DNA of 64,000 nucleotides, taken from Alphaproteobacteria bacterium UBA2966. Lineage in GTDB: Bacteria; Pseudomonadota; Alphaproteobacteria; UBA2966. The notes beneath the pieces are model-generated. The model worked only from the letters and a program-made list of their open reading frames with translations, made no database searches and was not told where the DNA came from. Positions within the stretch are counted from its first letter, which is position 1. Each line of letters starts with the position of its first letter. The DNA is taken from assembly GCA_002348365.1 (NCBI GenBank), contig DEBC01000107.1, forward strand, positions 1-64,000, read 5' to 3'. Below, one piece after another: positions 8,455-17,189 of the stretch. A program made the position numbers and the translations under genes.

Positions 8455-9606
8455 TCAAGTAGCAGCAGCGGCCTCCTTGCGGTCACGGTCGCGGCGCGAC
8501 TGCTTTTCGCTCGCGGACTTCAGCTGACCGCACGCCGCCATGATGTCGCGCCCGCGCGGTGCACGCACGGGCGAGGCATAACCCGCCCTGTTCACGAAGT
8601 CGCCGAAGCGATCGATCGCTTCGGCATCAGAGCATTCATACGGAGAGCCCGGCCACGGATTGAATGGGATGAGATTGATCTTGGCCGGGATGCCGGAAAT
8701 CAGATTCACGAGTGACTTGGCGTCTTCCAGAGAATCATTGACTCCCTTCAGCATGACGTATTCGAAGGTAATCCGTCGTGCGTTGGTCGCGCCAGGATAC
8801 ATACGGCAGGCCTCGAGCAGTTCGGCGATAGGATATTTTCGATTGAGCGGTACCAGAACATCTCGCACAGCGTCGCTGACGGCATGAAGCGAGATGGCCA
8901 GATTGACGCCCAGTTCCTGCCCGACCCGGGCCATCATGGGGACCACGCCCGCCGTGGAAAGGGTAATACGGCGACGTGATATCGAAATGCCTTCAGGATC
9001 CATGATGATGTTCAGCGCCGAAGCGGCATTGTCGAAGTTGTAGAGCGGCTCGCCCATTCCCATGAGAACGATGTTGGAGATCTGACGATCCTGACTCGGG
9101 CTGGGCCACTCTCCCAGCGAATCGCGGGCGATCATGACCTGAGAGATGATCTCCGCCGGATCGAGATTCCGCACGAGGCGCTGCGTCCCGGTATGGCAGA
9201 ATCGGCAGTTGAGGGTACAGCCCACCTGCGAAGAGATGCACAGCGTGCCACGATCTTCCTCTGGGATGTAGACGGTCTCGACCTCATTTCCGTCGGCGAA
9301 ACGCACCAACCATTTTCGCGTACCGTCAGACGAGATCTGTTCGCTCACCACATCACCGTGCGAGAGGACGAAGCGATCCGCCAGGGTGGCGCGAACCTGT
9401 TTCGAGACATTTGTCATCTCGGCGAATTCGGTGGCGCCCCGATGATAGATCCAGTGCCAGAGCTGGGATGTGCGCATGCGCAGCTCGCGCTCGGGAATAC
9501 CGGCCGACACAAGAGCCTCGTGTAATTGGCCCCGGTCAAGGCCCACGAGGTTGTCACGCCCCACTTTGGCGGTGTGGGTCGGCGATATATCGAGAGCCGC
9601 ACGCAT
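8455..9606 (-). CDS. rlmN: 23S rRNA (adenine2503-C2)/tRNA (adenine37-C2) methyltransferase
   Basis: RlmN is a radical-SAM enzyme that methylates C2 of A2503 in 23S rRNA and A37 of some tRNAs. The iron-sulfur motif is CTLNCRFC within SQVGCTLNCRFCHTGTQ (about residue 125), the SAM-binding GMGEPLYNF follows at about 185, and the conserved C-terminal cysteine that carries the methyl intermediate is in DIMAACGQL (about 358). At 383 residues it is of normal length. The HTGTQ ending of the cluster motif is typical of alphaproteobacterial members, as I recall. The gene is 66 bp downstream of the IalB-like gene. Confidence 0.97.
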   Translation of the reverse strand: MRAALDISPTHTAKVGRDNLVGLDRGQLHEALVSAGIPERELRMRTSQLWHWIYHRGATEFAEMTNVSKQVRATLADRFVLSHGDVVSEQISSDGTRKWLVRFADGNEVETVYIPEEDRGTLCISSQVGCTLNCRFCHTGTQRLVRNLDPAEIISQVMIARDSLGEWPSPSQDRQISNIVLMGMGEPLYNFDNAASALNIIMDPEGISISRRRITLSTAGVVPMMARVGQELGVNLAISLHAVSDAVRDVLVPLNRKYPIAELLEACRMYPGATNARRITFEYVMLKGVNDSLEDAKSLVNLISGIPAKINLIPFNPWPGSPYECSDAEAIDRFGDFVNRAGYASPVRAPRGRDIMAACGQLKSASEKQSRRDRDRKEAAAAT

Positions 9607-9672
9607 ATCGTTAGTTTGAACCGTGTCCTGCCGCCCGGCAATCCTGATGCCGTCGACCGATGTCCAAAGGGT

Positions 9673-10191
9673 CTATTTGACGCCGCAGGCCTTCGAGATG
9701 GCCTTGTGGGCTGCCGTGAAACCAGACAGGGAGTAGCGATCTCGCGTATTCGTACCCCGCTTTGACCGGCCCTCCACAATCATGACGTTTCCCTTGATCA
9801 TGGCATTCACCATGTTCTTGTCGCCGCGGGCATCATAGTTCCATGCCGAATCGGCATCCGTGAACAATGTGAACTCCTTGTCCGTAATCGTCACTTTGAC
9901 AGTGCTGCCTTCCTTGAAAGGATATCCGACGAAAATGCTCACCTCATCGCGCACCTTGTCTCCCGGACGATGCGTGACAAGGGTGTAGATCTGCCCGCGC
10001 CGAACATTCTTGGGTTCGGTATCCGCCGGCTCGGAATCCATGAAGCAGACCTTGTTGCCGTTGGCTTCGTTGTACACGTAAGCCCGCCAGGCACGGTAAC
10101 TGCCGATCTCTTTCGGTGTCTGTGCGCGGACCAGATCCGGCGCCACCACCAACAGGACAACAAGTGCCCCCGCGAAGACCTTTCCAATCAT
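9673..10191 (-). CDS. Invasion-associated locus B (IalB) family secreted protein
   Basis: A 172-residue exported protein. Residues 1-23 form a signal peptide (MIGKVFAGALVVLLVVAPDL then VRA) and the mature part resembles IalB proteins: WRAYVYNEANGNKVCFMDSE near the start, KGSTVKVTITDKEFTLF-like central strands, and a C-terminal single Cys (SKACGVK) able to pair with the first. The family was named in Bartonella but is widespread in harmless alphaproteobacteria, where it acts in the periplasm in an unknown way. Same strand as rlmN, 66 bp upstream. Confidence 0.9.
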   Translation of the reverse strand: MIGKVFAGALVVLLVVAPDLVRAQTPKEIGSYRAWRAYVYNEANGNKVCFMDSEPADTEPKNVRRGQIYTLVTHRPGDKVRDEVSIFVGYPFKEGSTVKVTITDKEFTLFTDADSAWNYDARGDKNMVNAMIKGNVMIVEGRSKRGTNTRDRYSLSGFTAAHKAISKACGVK

Positions 10192-10257
10192 GGTCCCTTA
10201 AATACTCATGGTCGGCGATTCTGTCCATTCAAGAGATGGCGAGGAGGGAAATACAGT

Positions 10258-10794
10258 TCAATCTCCCGCGGCTTTTCGAATCACAGGAACACCCTGAACA
10301 TGCTCGGGAACGGGAACGGGTGTGCCGCTCGGCGTTACGGGACGCTCGGCAAACCGCCCCACAGTCAACAGGCGATCGTACATCACGATGGCGCCCGCGA
10401 TGCCGACATTGACACAGAACCGGGTTGGGATGCGCACCACATGTTCGCAACGCTCGAGCAATCCCGTGGAGAGCGAGCCGCGTTCGGGGCCCAGAACGTA
10501 GGCGGCCTGGCCCGGATGCCGAAAACTCGGAAGGTCAGTGGCATCCTCCAGAAACTCGATTCCCACCACAGCGCAACCCTTCGGCAACAGCATCGTTTCG
10601 GCCGAGTCGAAACGGTAAAACGGCAATTGCTTCCATGCCTCCGACGTATCTGAACGCGCCGCATCGGCGAGTTCGACGTCCGAATCGATGGTGAAAATGA
10701 AGCTGGCACCAAACGCGTGCGCCGAACGGAACAGACTTCCCGCATTCATCGGCTTGCTGAGTCGTTCGACCCCCACGCCAAAATATCCGCGCAT
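10258..10794 (-). CDS. SpoU-type RNA 2'-O-ribose methyltransferase
   Basis: A 178-residue SPOUT-fold enzyme that uses SAM to methylate ribose in rRNA or tRNA. The start at 10794 gives MRGYFGVGVERLSKPMNAG, the conserved beginning of this alphaproteobacterial group; a longer frame upstream is noise across the asparaginase gene. Motif 1 is NAGSLFRSAHAFGA (about 17-30), motif 2 is YVLGPERGSLS (about 105) and motif 3 is IPTRFCVNVGIAGAIVMYD (about 131), the last holding the trefoil-knot cofactor loop. No separate substrate-binding domain is present, so the target is unknown. Divergent from the asparaginase operon with 58 bp between starts. Confidence 0.92.
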   Translation of the reverse strand: MRGYFGVGVERLSKPMNAGSLFRSAHAFGASFIFTIDSDVELADAARSDTSEAWKQLPFYRFDSAETMLLPKGCAVVGIEFLEDATDLPSFRHPGQAAYVLGPERGSLSTGLLERCEHVVRIPTRFCVNVGIAGAIVMYDRLLTVGRFAERPVTPSGTPVPVPEHVQGVPVIRKAAGD

Positions 10795-10852
10795 CCACGA
10801 CTCCCGTATGGCTTGTTGCCGCGAAGCACCAAGAGTAAACATCGGTAGATCA

Positions 10853-11860
10853 ATGACCAACCCTGTCGCCGTCGAAGTCCTGCGCAACGGGCGCATTGAA
10901 AGCGTCCACCGCGGCGCGGTCGCAGTCTGCGACGCGCAGGGACAGTTGCGCCTGGCGGTCGGCGACGTCAAAACGCCTATATTTCCGCGCTCGGCATTGA
11001 AGCCAATCCAGGCGCTGACGCTTGTCGAAACCGGTGCCGCCGATGCTTTCGTAGTAACGGGTGAAGAACTTGCGCTGGCCTGCGCCTCACACAACGGAGA
11101 AGCGAAGCATATTGCCGTCGCGACGGACTGGCTTGCTCGGCTCGAACTCGACGCACGTGCATTGGCCTGCGGACCGCACTGGTCACTTTCCGAGCCTGTC
11201 ACTCTAGCCATGGCGAGGACCGGATCGGAACCGTCAGCCATTCACAACAACTGCTCGGGCAAACATGCGGGCATGCTGACCACCGCCCGACATTTGGGGG
11301 TGGACGTGGAAGGTTATGAGGCGCCGGATCATCCCGTTCAGATCAAAATTGGCGAAGCCATTTCCGATCTGACGGATCACGACTTGGATGTGGCCGGTCC
11401 AGCCGTGGACGGTTGCTCCGCGCCGGCCTACGCGGTTCCGCTTTGCGGACTCGCCCGGGCCTTTGCCCAGCTCTCACACCTGAATTCGAACTCCGATGCG
11501 CGCGCCCTCGCCAGCCAGCGGGTCACGTCAGCGATGTTCGCGAATCCTTTTCTGGTCGCGGGAACGGACCGGTATTGCACCAACGTGATCGAGGCGGGCG
11601 AAGGCAGAGTGCTGGTCAAAACCGGCGCTGAAGGCGTGATGGCAGCCGCGCTGCCGGAGATCGGTGTCGGAGTCGCGGTCAAGATCGACGACGGCGCGCG
11701 TCGTGCCGCGGAGACAGCCATGGCGACGATACTTCTCGAGATTGGGGGATTGGCCGAAAGCACGCGCGACACCTTGCGTAAATATGCTGCCGCGACCACT
11801 CGGAACTGGCGCGGACAGGTCGTCGGCACGATTCGCGCAGCATCGGGGTTCCCGTCATGA
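10853..11860 (+). CDS. Asparaginase (L-asparaginase II family)
   Basis: A 335-residue member of the family exemplified by the Rhizobium L-asparaginase II, unrelated in sequence to the E. coli type enzymes. Features that match are VEVLRNGRIESVHRGAVAV at the N terminus, the FPRSALKPIQA motif (about 43), CASHNGE (about 76), the NNCSGKHAGML motif (about 130) and VDGCSAPAY (about 183). It is expected to hydrolyse asparagine to aspartate and ammonia in the cytosol. It is first in an operon: its stop overlaps the next start by four bases (ATGA). The start at 10853 was chosen because homology begins there and the frame upstream reads across the divergent promoter. Confidence 0.93.
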   Translation: MTNPVAVEVLRNGRIESVHRGAVAVCDAQGQLRLAVGDVKTPIFPRSALKPIQALTLVETGAADAFVVTGEELALACASHNGEAKHIAVATDWLARLELDARALACGPHWSLSEPVTLAMARTGSEPSAIHNNCSGKHAGMLTTARHLGVDVEGYEAPDHPVQIKIGEAISDLTDHDLDVAGPAVDGCSAPAYAVPLCGLARAFAQLSHLNSNSDARALASQRVTSAMFANPFLVAGTDRYCTNVIEAGEGRVLVKTGAEGVMAAALPEIGVGVAVKIDDGARRAAETAMATILLEIGGLAESTRDTLRKYAAATTRNWRGQVVGTIRAASGFPS

Positions 11861-12369
11861 CGGTTCTCCCCGATGTTTTGCAGCCCGGGCTCCGGCTGGT
11901 TTTCTGCGGCACGGCGGCCGGCACCGCGTCCGCACGAGCGAGAGCCTATTATGCCGGACCCGGCAACCGCTTCTGGGAGATCCTGTTCGAGACCGGGCTC
12001 ACGACGGAGCGCCTTCGCCCAAGCCAGTTCAGGGAGGTCCTCCGATACGGAATCGGACTTACGGATATGGTCAAGACGGCATCCGGATCGGACGCCTCGC
12101 TGCCAGCCGACTCCTTCGACCCCGACCGACTTCGCGACCATACCCTTGCGCTGGAACCTCGTTTCCTCGCCTTCAACGGCAAACGTTCGGCGAAGGCCTT
12201 CTTTGCGGCCTCAAAGGTTGATTACGGACTGCAGACCACACAACTTGGCAGCACCTCGCTTTTCGTGCTTCCTTCGACCTCCGGCGCCGCGCGCGGATTT
12301 TGGGAGCCGCGGTACTGGCACGATCTCGCGAAGCTTGTCGGGGCGATCCCCGGCCACAAGGACTCATAA
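11857..12369 (+). CDS. Mismatch-specific (G:T/U) DNA glycosylase, Mug family
   Basis: A 170-residue uracil-DNA-glycosylase-fold protein. Motif A is LVFCGTAAGTASA (about 15-27), replacing the GINPGL of E. coli Mug; YYAGPGNRFW follows (about 30-40) as in the family; motif B is LPSTSGAA (about 140-147). The proteins remove uracil, thymine or related bases opposite guanine. The GTAAG variant of motif A lacks the Asn used by E. coli Mug to position water, a group whose specificity is less well described. Translationally coupled to the asparaginase gene (4 bp overlap). Confidence 0.88.
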   Translation: MTVLPDVLQPGLRLVFCGTAAGTASARARAYYAGPGNRFWEILFETGLTTERLRPSQFREVLRYGIGLTDMVKTASGSDASLPADSFDPDRLRDHTLALEPRFLAFNGKRSAKAFFAASKVDYGLQTTQLGSTSLFVLPSTSGAARGFWEPRYWHDLAKLVGAIPGHKDS

Positions 12370-12387
12370 GACGACGGCGGACTGGAT

Positions 12388-13368
12388 ATGAAGGCAATTC
12401 TCTGTACGGAATGGGGCGGCCCGGAGAAACTGATCGTTGGAGATGCTCCGTCACCCTCACCCGGCCCGGGCGAGGTCGTGATCGACGTGAAGGCGGCGGG
12501 CGTAAACTTCGCGGATACGGTCGTCATTCAAGGGACCTATCAGCTCAAGCCGGAATTCCCCTTCACGCCCGGTCTCGAAGTCGCCGGCGTGGTCGCTCAA
12601 CTCGGGGACGGCGTCGATAGCGTCGCGGTGGGCGATCGCGTTGTCGGTATCCCCAACATCGGCGCCTTTGCCGAACAGGTGTTGGTCAAGGCCGCGGCGG
12701 TGGTCCGCATTCCGGACTCCATGGACTTCGAGACAGCGGCGTCATTCGCAGTTGCCTACTCCACCTCTCACATGGCGCTGGGATATCGGGCCGGCCTCAA
12801 GGCAGGGGAAACACTACTGATATTTGGTGCCGCCGGGGGCGTGGGTCTCACCGCCGTCGAACTCGGCAAGATTATGGGCGCAAATGTAATCGCCTGCGCG
12901 AGCACCCAGGAAAAACTCGACCTCTGTTCCGAACGCGGCGCTGATCACGTGATCAATTACACGGAAGAAGACATCCGGGAACGCGTCAAGGAGATTACTG
13001 GAGGCAAGGGAGCGGACGTAGTCTATGACCCGGTCGGCGGCGAGGCCTTCGACGCCGCCATGCGAGCCATCAACTGGGAAGGCCGGATCGTCGTCATCGG
13101 ATTCGCCAGCGGCGATTTCAATCAGGCACGGACCAACATCGTCATGGTCAAGAACATTGCCGTGATGGGTTTCTATTGGGGCTCGTATTCCATCCACAAG
13201 CCATCGGCCATCGGCGAATCCATGTCCGAGCTCATCCAGATGTGGAAAGAGGGCAAGCTTTCACCCCACATCAGTCACGGCATGCCGCTGGATCGGGCAG
13301 GGGAGGCATTGGCGATGATGATGGGACGGAAGTCGACCGGAAAAATGGTGCTGACCGTCGGCGATTGA
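12388..13368 (+). CDS. NADPH:quinone oxidoreductase family protein (MDR superfamily)
   Basis: A 326-residue medium-chain reductase without structural zinc ligands. The N-terminal GroES-like part has GVNFADTVVIQGTYQ (about 49) and FTPGLEVAGVV (about 65); the Rossmann part has LLIFGAAGGVGLTAVELGK (about 140). It likely reduces quinones or enoyl-type substrates with NADPH. It sits third in the asparaginase operon (18 bp after the glycosylase, 14 bp before the methyltransferase). A relative is at 55384-56364 and a relic of a third at 14644. Confidence 0.92.
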   Translation: MKAILCTEWGGPEKLIVGDAPSPSPGPGEVVIDVKAAGVNFADTVVIQGTYQLKPEFPFTPGLEVAGVVAQLGDGVDSVAVGDRVVGIPNIGAFAEQVLVKAAAVVRIPDSMDFETAASFAVAYSTSHMALGYRAGLKAGETLLIFGAAGGVGLTAVELGKIMGANVIACASTQEKLDLCSERGADHVINYTEEDIRERVKEITGGKGADVVYDPVGGEAFDAAMRAINWEGRIVVIGFASGDFNQARTNIVMVKNIAVMGFYWGSYSIHKPSAIGESMSELIQMWKEGKLSPHISHGMPLDRAGEALAMMMGRKSTGKMVLTVGD

Positions 13369-13382
13369 TTGGGGTGCGGTGG

Positions 13383-14633
13383 ATGGCACCCGACGACGAC
13401 ACCCCGCGGGAGAATGCCGACGCTGTCGTTCGCTCTCAGTACGAAGCGCATCCCTATCCTCCACGCGATCCGGACGATGAACGGCAACGACTGATCACGG
13501 GTTCACCGAGCCACATCCGCGAAATCAATCACTATGTCTTTGGGGGCAAGCGCGACTTCTCGAAACCCTTCCGGGCGCTCATCGCCGGCGGCGGCACGGG
13601 TGACGCCACGGTTATGCTGGCGCAACAACTAGCGGATCAGGGCCCCGGCGAAGTCGTCTACGTCGACATCAGTGAGGCCTCTCTGAAGATCGCCGAAGCC
13701 CGCGTTCAGGCGAGAAATCTCCGAAATGTCTCGTTCCACCACGGGTCATTGCTCGATCTTGGAGATATCGCTCCGGGACCCTATGACTACATTGATTGCT
13801 GTGGCGTGCTGCACCACCTCGCGGACCCGGCGGCTGGTCTCGGTGCACTTGAAGAGGTCCTGGAGGAGAACGGCGGGATGGGCCTGATGCTGTACGGAGC
13901 GCTCGGCCGGACCGGTGTCTATCCCATGCAGGAAGCAATTCGGGAGCTGACCATGGGGATGGAAGGAGGCGATCGGCTGGCTCTTGCCAGGCGCCTGGTT
14001 GACAGCCTCCCCGATAGCAACTGGCTGAAGAAAAACCCGGCGGTCGGCGATCATCTGCTGGACGATGATGCCGCCTTCACCGACCTCTTACTGCACTCAC
14101 GGGATCGTGCCTACACAGTCCCGGAAATCGATGCATTGATGTCGGGATTCGGCTTCACCATCACGGGGTTCATCGAACCCGTTCGTTATGATCCCGCAAC
14201 CTATCTGGATGAAGAAGCATTGGTGGGAAGGGCAAGGGACTTGCCCTGGATGGACCAGTGCGCAATCGCCGAATCTATTGCGGGCAACCTCAAAACCCAC
14301 GTGTTCTACGTCGTCCCATCAAGCCATGGGACGACAGCCCTGGCGCAGGCGGATAATCCCGGGATGGTGCCCCTGTGGCGGGATGACGATGGTCCGGCAT
14401 TTGCCAGGCGTCTCTCCGGCAGCAGCCGCATCAAGATGAATTTCGATGGACTGGCCCTGTCACTCGAACTGCCGGATGGTGCCGGGAAAGTGGCCGAGTT
14501 GATCAACGGTGAGCGCAGTCTCGGCGACATTCAAGCTGCACTGTATCAGGATTGGATAACCTTCAAGGCCCGGTTCGACCGACTCTATCGCGTTCTCAAC
14601 GGCCTCAACCTGATGCTGTTGAAAGCCGGGTAA
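13383..14633 (+). CDS. Class I SAM-dependent methyltransferase
   Basis: A 416-residue protein with a Rossmann methyltransferase domain in the first half: FRALIAGGGTGDATVMLA (motif I, about 66-83), VVYVDISEASLKIAEAR (motif II), and DYIDCCGVLHHLADP (motif IV, about 137). The C-terminal 150 residues are an extra region that includes an all-alpha/beta stretch with ISLSLELPDGAGK-like sequence and a PqqD-like appearance (INGERSLGDIQ). Substrate is not identifiable. The start at ATG 13383 with a TGGGGTG Shine-Dalgarno is preferred to an upstream one inside the previous gene. Last gene of the operon. Confidence 0.85.
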   Translation: MAPDDDTPRENADAVVRSQYEAHPYPPRDPDDERQRLITGSPSHIREINHYVFGGKRDFSKPFRALIAGGGTGDATVMLAQQLADQGPGEVVYVDISEASLKIAEARVQARNLRNVSFHHGSLLDLGDIAPGPYDYIDCCGVLHHLADPAAGLGALEEVLEENGGMGLMLYGALGRTGVYPMQEAIRELTMGMEGGDRLALARRLVDSLPDSNWLKKNPAVGDHLLDDDAAFTDLLLHSRDRAYTVPEIDALMSGFGFTITGFIEPVRYDPATYLDEEALVGRARDLPWMDQCAIAESIAGNLKTHVFYVVPSSHGTTALAQADNPGMVPLWRDDDGPAFARRLSGSSRIKMNFDGLALSLELPDGAGKVAELINGERSLGDIQAALYQDWITFKARFDRLYRVLNGLNLMLLKAG

Positions 14634-14643
14634 CGGCGCCGGT

Positions 14644-14895
14644 CTATGTGGGTTCGTCCAATGTGAGCACAATTTTGCCCACGTGCTGTTTGGACAGGAA
14701 TACCATCTGTGCCTCGGCTATCCGGTCAGGCGGATACTGCTGCGCCACAAGCGGGACGATCTGGTTCGCCTCGATTCGGGATATGAGATTTGCAAAGACG
14801 GGAGGATCGAGAACGGTGTTCAAGGACTGGCTGATCGAAACAGCGATGTCGGAGGATGGTGGATAACCCCCATTGAGGATTGCCCCTCTCCAAGG
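14644..14895 (-). pseudogene. C-terminal relic of a quinone oxidoreductase (MDR family)
   Basis: On the minus strand the codons before the TAG at 14644-14646 read AEAQMVFLSKQHVGKIVLTL, and further upstream VFANLISRIEANQIVPLVAQ; this is the conserved end of a zinc-type MDR protein, where the residues before the terminal strand bind cofactor. The reading is continuous back to about 14890, where family similarity stops; there is no start codon or N-terminal domain. It is about 80 residues of an expected 330. No gene occupies the interval otherwise. Confidence 0.6.
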
Positions 14896-14922
14896 TTAGA
14901 GAAGGACAAGCTCATAAGAACC

Positions 14923-17040
14923 TTAATTTGCGGCAGCGACCTCAACCCGCGTATCGGTGAGCGCCGGGCCCTGACCAATGTCCGTCAGGGCGGCTGGATT
15001 AAGTGCGTTGACCCCGATGCCCACGCCATCCGACTTGCGCCAATACCCAAGCGGCACCACCACAATGCCAGGTGCCGTATCTTCACTGATCCGGGCGCCA
15101 ACCTCGATGGTCGCGAGATCGTTGAACACATTGATCCGATCGCCTTCCGAAATGCCGCGCGCCTTGGCGTCAACCGGATGCATAAGCGCCGTGGGATCGC
15201 CCGCCGCCTTCTGCTGAACCTCGAGATTGCCATAGCAGGAGTTGAGGAAGGCGTGGCTTTTGGGCGAGATCAAGATCAGGGGATGCCGGGGATCGTCGAC
15301 ATCTGCCGGGACGTAGTCAGGCAGGGGATCGACGTCGCCGGCCGGCATGCCCTCTTCGTAGCCCTGTCTCAGGCGTGGCAGAACCAGGTTCCCTTCGGCA
15401 GCGCGTGATGAAACGAATTCGCACTTGCCTGAAGGCGTCGGGAAATTGCCCTCGGCGTGCGGCAAGCGAGTATCGGGATCCCCCACATTGAGGCGGGCGT
15501 ACCCTTCACGCTTCAGCAGATCCATGTCGATGCCGTCCAGCGCAGGGTGGTCCCAGTCGATAGCGTCATAGGCGATCTCCTCGTCGGAGCGCCGGAAATA
15601 GGGCTCGTTGAAACCGAACGTCGCGGCAAGGCGCCGAAACATTTCGGCATTCGGAATCGACTCCGCCAGTGGTGGAATCGCAGGCTCGCTCAGACCAAGA
15701 AAGAACTGTCCCCACGAGTAAACCAGCTCGAACTGCTCCAGTTGGGTCGAGGCGGGAAGAAGAATATCGGCATAGTCCGCGGTATCGGTCTGGAACTGCT
15801 CGCTCACAACGACGAAGAGGTCATCCCGCATGAGTCCCCGTGCGATGGCCTTCTGGTCGGGAACCGTCACCATAGGATTGCAGTTGTAGACGAACAACGC
15901 CTTGATCGGCGGATCGAGTTCACCGGTCAATGCCGCGCCCATCTCGATCTGATTGATCACACGGGTGCCAGGCCGAATAAAATCCGGCCGGGAGATCTGA
16001 TCACCACGTGATGGCAGCGAACGCGCCGCGCTCTGCAGCACGCCACCGCCCACGTGGCGCCACGCACCCACGAGAGCCGGTAGTGACGCCAGCGCACGAA
16101 CCGTTTGCCCGCCACTCTTGTGGCGTTCCACGGCGACGCCCACACGAATGACCGAGGGTTGGGTCGTCGCGTATTCGCGACCCAGCCGCCGGATATCGTC
16201 AAGGGGCAATCCGGTGATCTCGGCAACGCGTTCGGGCGGATACTGGGCCGCCCGTTCCTTCAGGGCATCGAACCCAACCGTATACTTCTCGACATAGTCG
16301 GCATCGATGAGCTCTTCAGTGATGATCACGTTCATCATGCCGAGGGCCAGGGCCGCGTCAGTGCCCGGCCGAATCTGAACATGCCAGTCGGCTTTGGCGG
16401 CCGTCCGAGAACGGATGGGATCGACGACCACGACCTTGGCGCCGTCACGCTGCGCCTCGGCGATCATCGGCCACTGGTGCATGTGGGTCGAAATCGTGTT
16501 GCAGCCCCAGATGAGGATGAATTTCGAGTGCACGAAACTCAGCGGGTCGACTCCACCGGACACGCCGGTGGTCATGACGGATGCGGAGTTCGCCGCGGAC
16601 GCGCAGAGCGTCCGCTCCATGATCGTGGCACCCAGCCGGTTGAAGAAGGCATCACCCGAATTCAGTCCATGCACGAACCCTTGCTGGCCGATATAGCTGC
16701 AGGGGAGGATCGCTTCGGCACCGAAATCATCGATGATCCCGCTGAAACGGTCATGGATGGTCTCGAGTGCTTCCTTCCAGGTGATGCGCTCGAACCGGCC
16801 CTCGCCCTTGGCACCGACGCGGCGCATGGGATGGAGAACCCGATCGGGGCTATGGACCCGATCCTCATAGTTCTTCACCTTCACGCACAGAGTGCCACGG
16901 GTGAACGGATGTTCGCGGCGGCCACGCACGCCGACGACACGGCCATTCTCGACGGTCGCCACCATGGCGCACGAATCCGGACAGTCGTGCGGACACGTCG
17001 CATAGATTTCCTTGGGACCAGATGCCTCCTGTAGCACCAC
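14923..17040 (-). CDS. Molybdopterin oxidoreductase (DMSO reductase/formate dehydrogenase superfamily)
   Basis: A 705-residue cytosolic-type enzyme that holds a bis-molybdopterin guanine dinucleotide. The N-terminal 4Fe-4S motif is CPHDCPDSC then Cys in GTLCVKVKNYEDR (about residues 16-53). The catalytic region runs MERTLCASAANSASVMTTG (about 150-170) and the pterin domains include LIWGCNTISTHMHQW. The C-terminal dinucleotide-binding domain begins around DPRHPLILISPKSHAFLN (about 585). No Tat signal peptide is visible. The substrate is unknown; anaerobic respiratory, formate, or biotin-sulfoxide-type roles are all possible. It is divergent from the OYE gene (150 bp between starts). No partner iron-sulfur or membrane subunit is adjacent, so it may work alone. 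Confidence 0.9.
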   Translation of the reverse strand: MVLQEASGPKEIYATCPHDCPDSCAMVATVENGRVVGVRGRREHPFTRGTLCVKVKNYEDRVHSPDRVLHPMRRVGAKGEGRFERITWKEALETIHDRFSGIIDDFGAEAILPCSYIGQQGFVHGLNSGDAFFNRLGATIMERTLCASAANSASVMTTGVSGGVDPLSFVHSKFILIWGCNTISTHMHQWPMIAEAQRDGAKVVVVDPIRSRTAAKADWHVQIRPGTDAALALGMMNVIITEELIDADYVEKYTVGFDALKERAAQYPPERVAEITGLPLDDIRRLGREYATTQPSVIRVGVAVERHKSGGQTVRALASLPALVGAWRHVGGGVLQSAARSLPSRGDQISRPDFIRPGTRVINQIEMGAALTGELDPPIKALFVYNCNPMVTVPDQKAIARGLMRDDLFVVVSEQFQTDTADYADILLPASTQLEQFELVYSWGQFFLGLSEPAIPPLAESIPNAEMFRRLAATFGFNEPYFRRSDEEIAYDAIDWDHPALDGIDMDLLKREGYARLNVGDPDTRLPHAEGNFPTPSGKCEFVSSRAAEGNLVLPRLRQGYEEGMPAGDVDPLPDYVPADVDDPRHPLILISPKSHAFLNSCYGNLEVQQKAAGDPTALMHPVDAKARGISEGDRINVFNDLATIEVGARISEDTAPGIVVVPLGYWRKSDGVGIGVNALNPAALTDIGQGPALTDTRVEVAAAN

Positions 17041-17189
17041 AGTCTTCCTCCGATTCTGAGATCATTCTTCGGTTAGTTGGCAGTATAACAGATACGCCAC
17101 GTGCGCCGCAGACGTCCAGGTTTGACGCCCCAAACACTGACGGTGTAAGTCGGCTGCCGTCAGAGAAATTGAACCCCCAGGACACTCTC

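Noticed and set aside
13176..13382. Upstream extension of the methyltransferase at 13383
   Set aside because: The extension lies within the coding region of the quinone reductase and carries no family sequence; ATG 13383 has a good Shine-Dalgarno.
16105..17034. 309-codon open frame on the plus strand
   Set aside because: It lies wholly antisense to the molybdopterin oxidoreductase and has the composition expected from GC-rich codon mirroring, with no recognisable domain.
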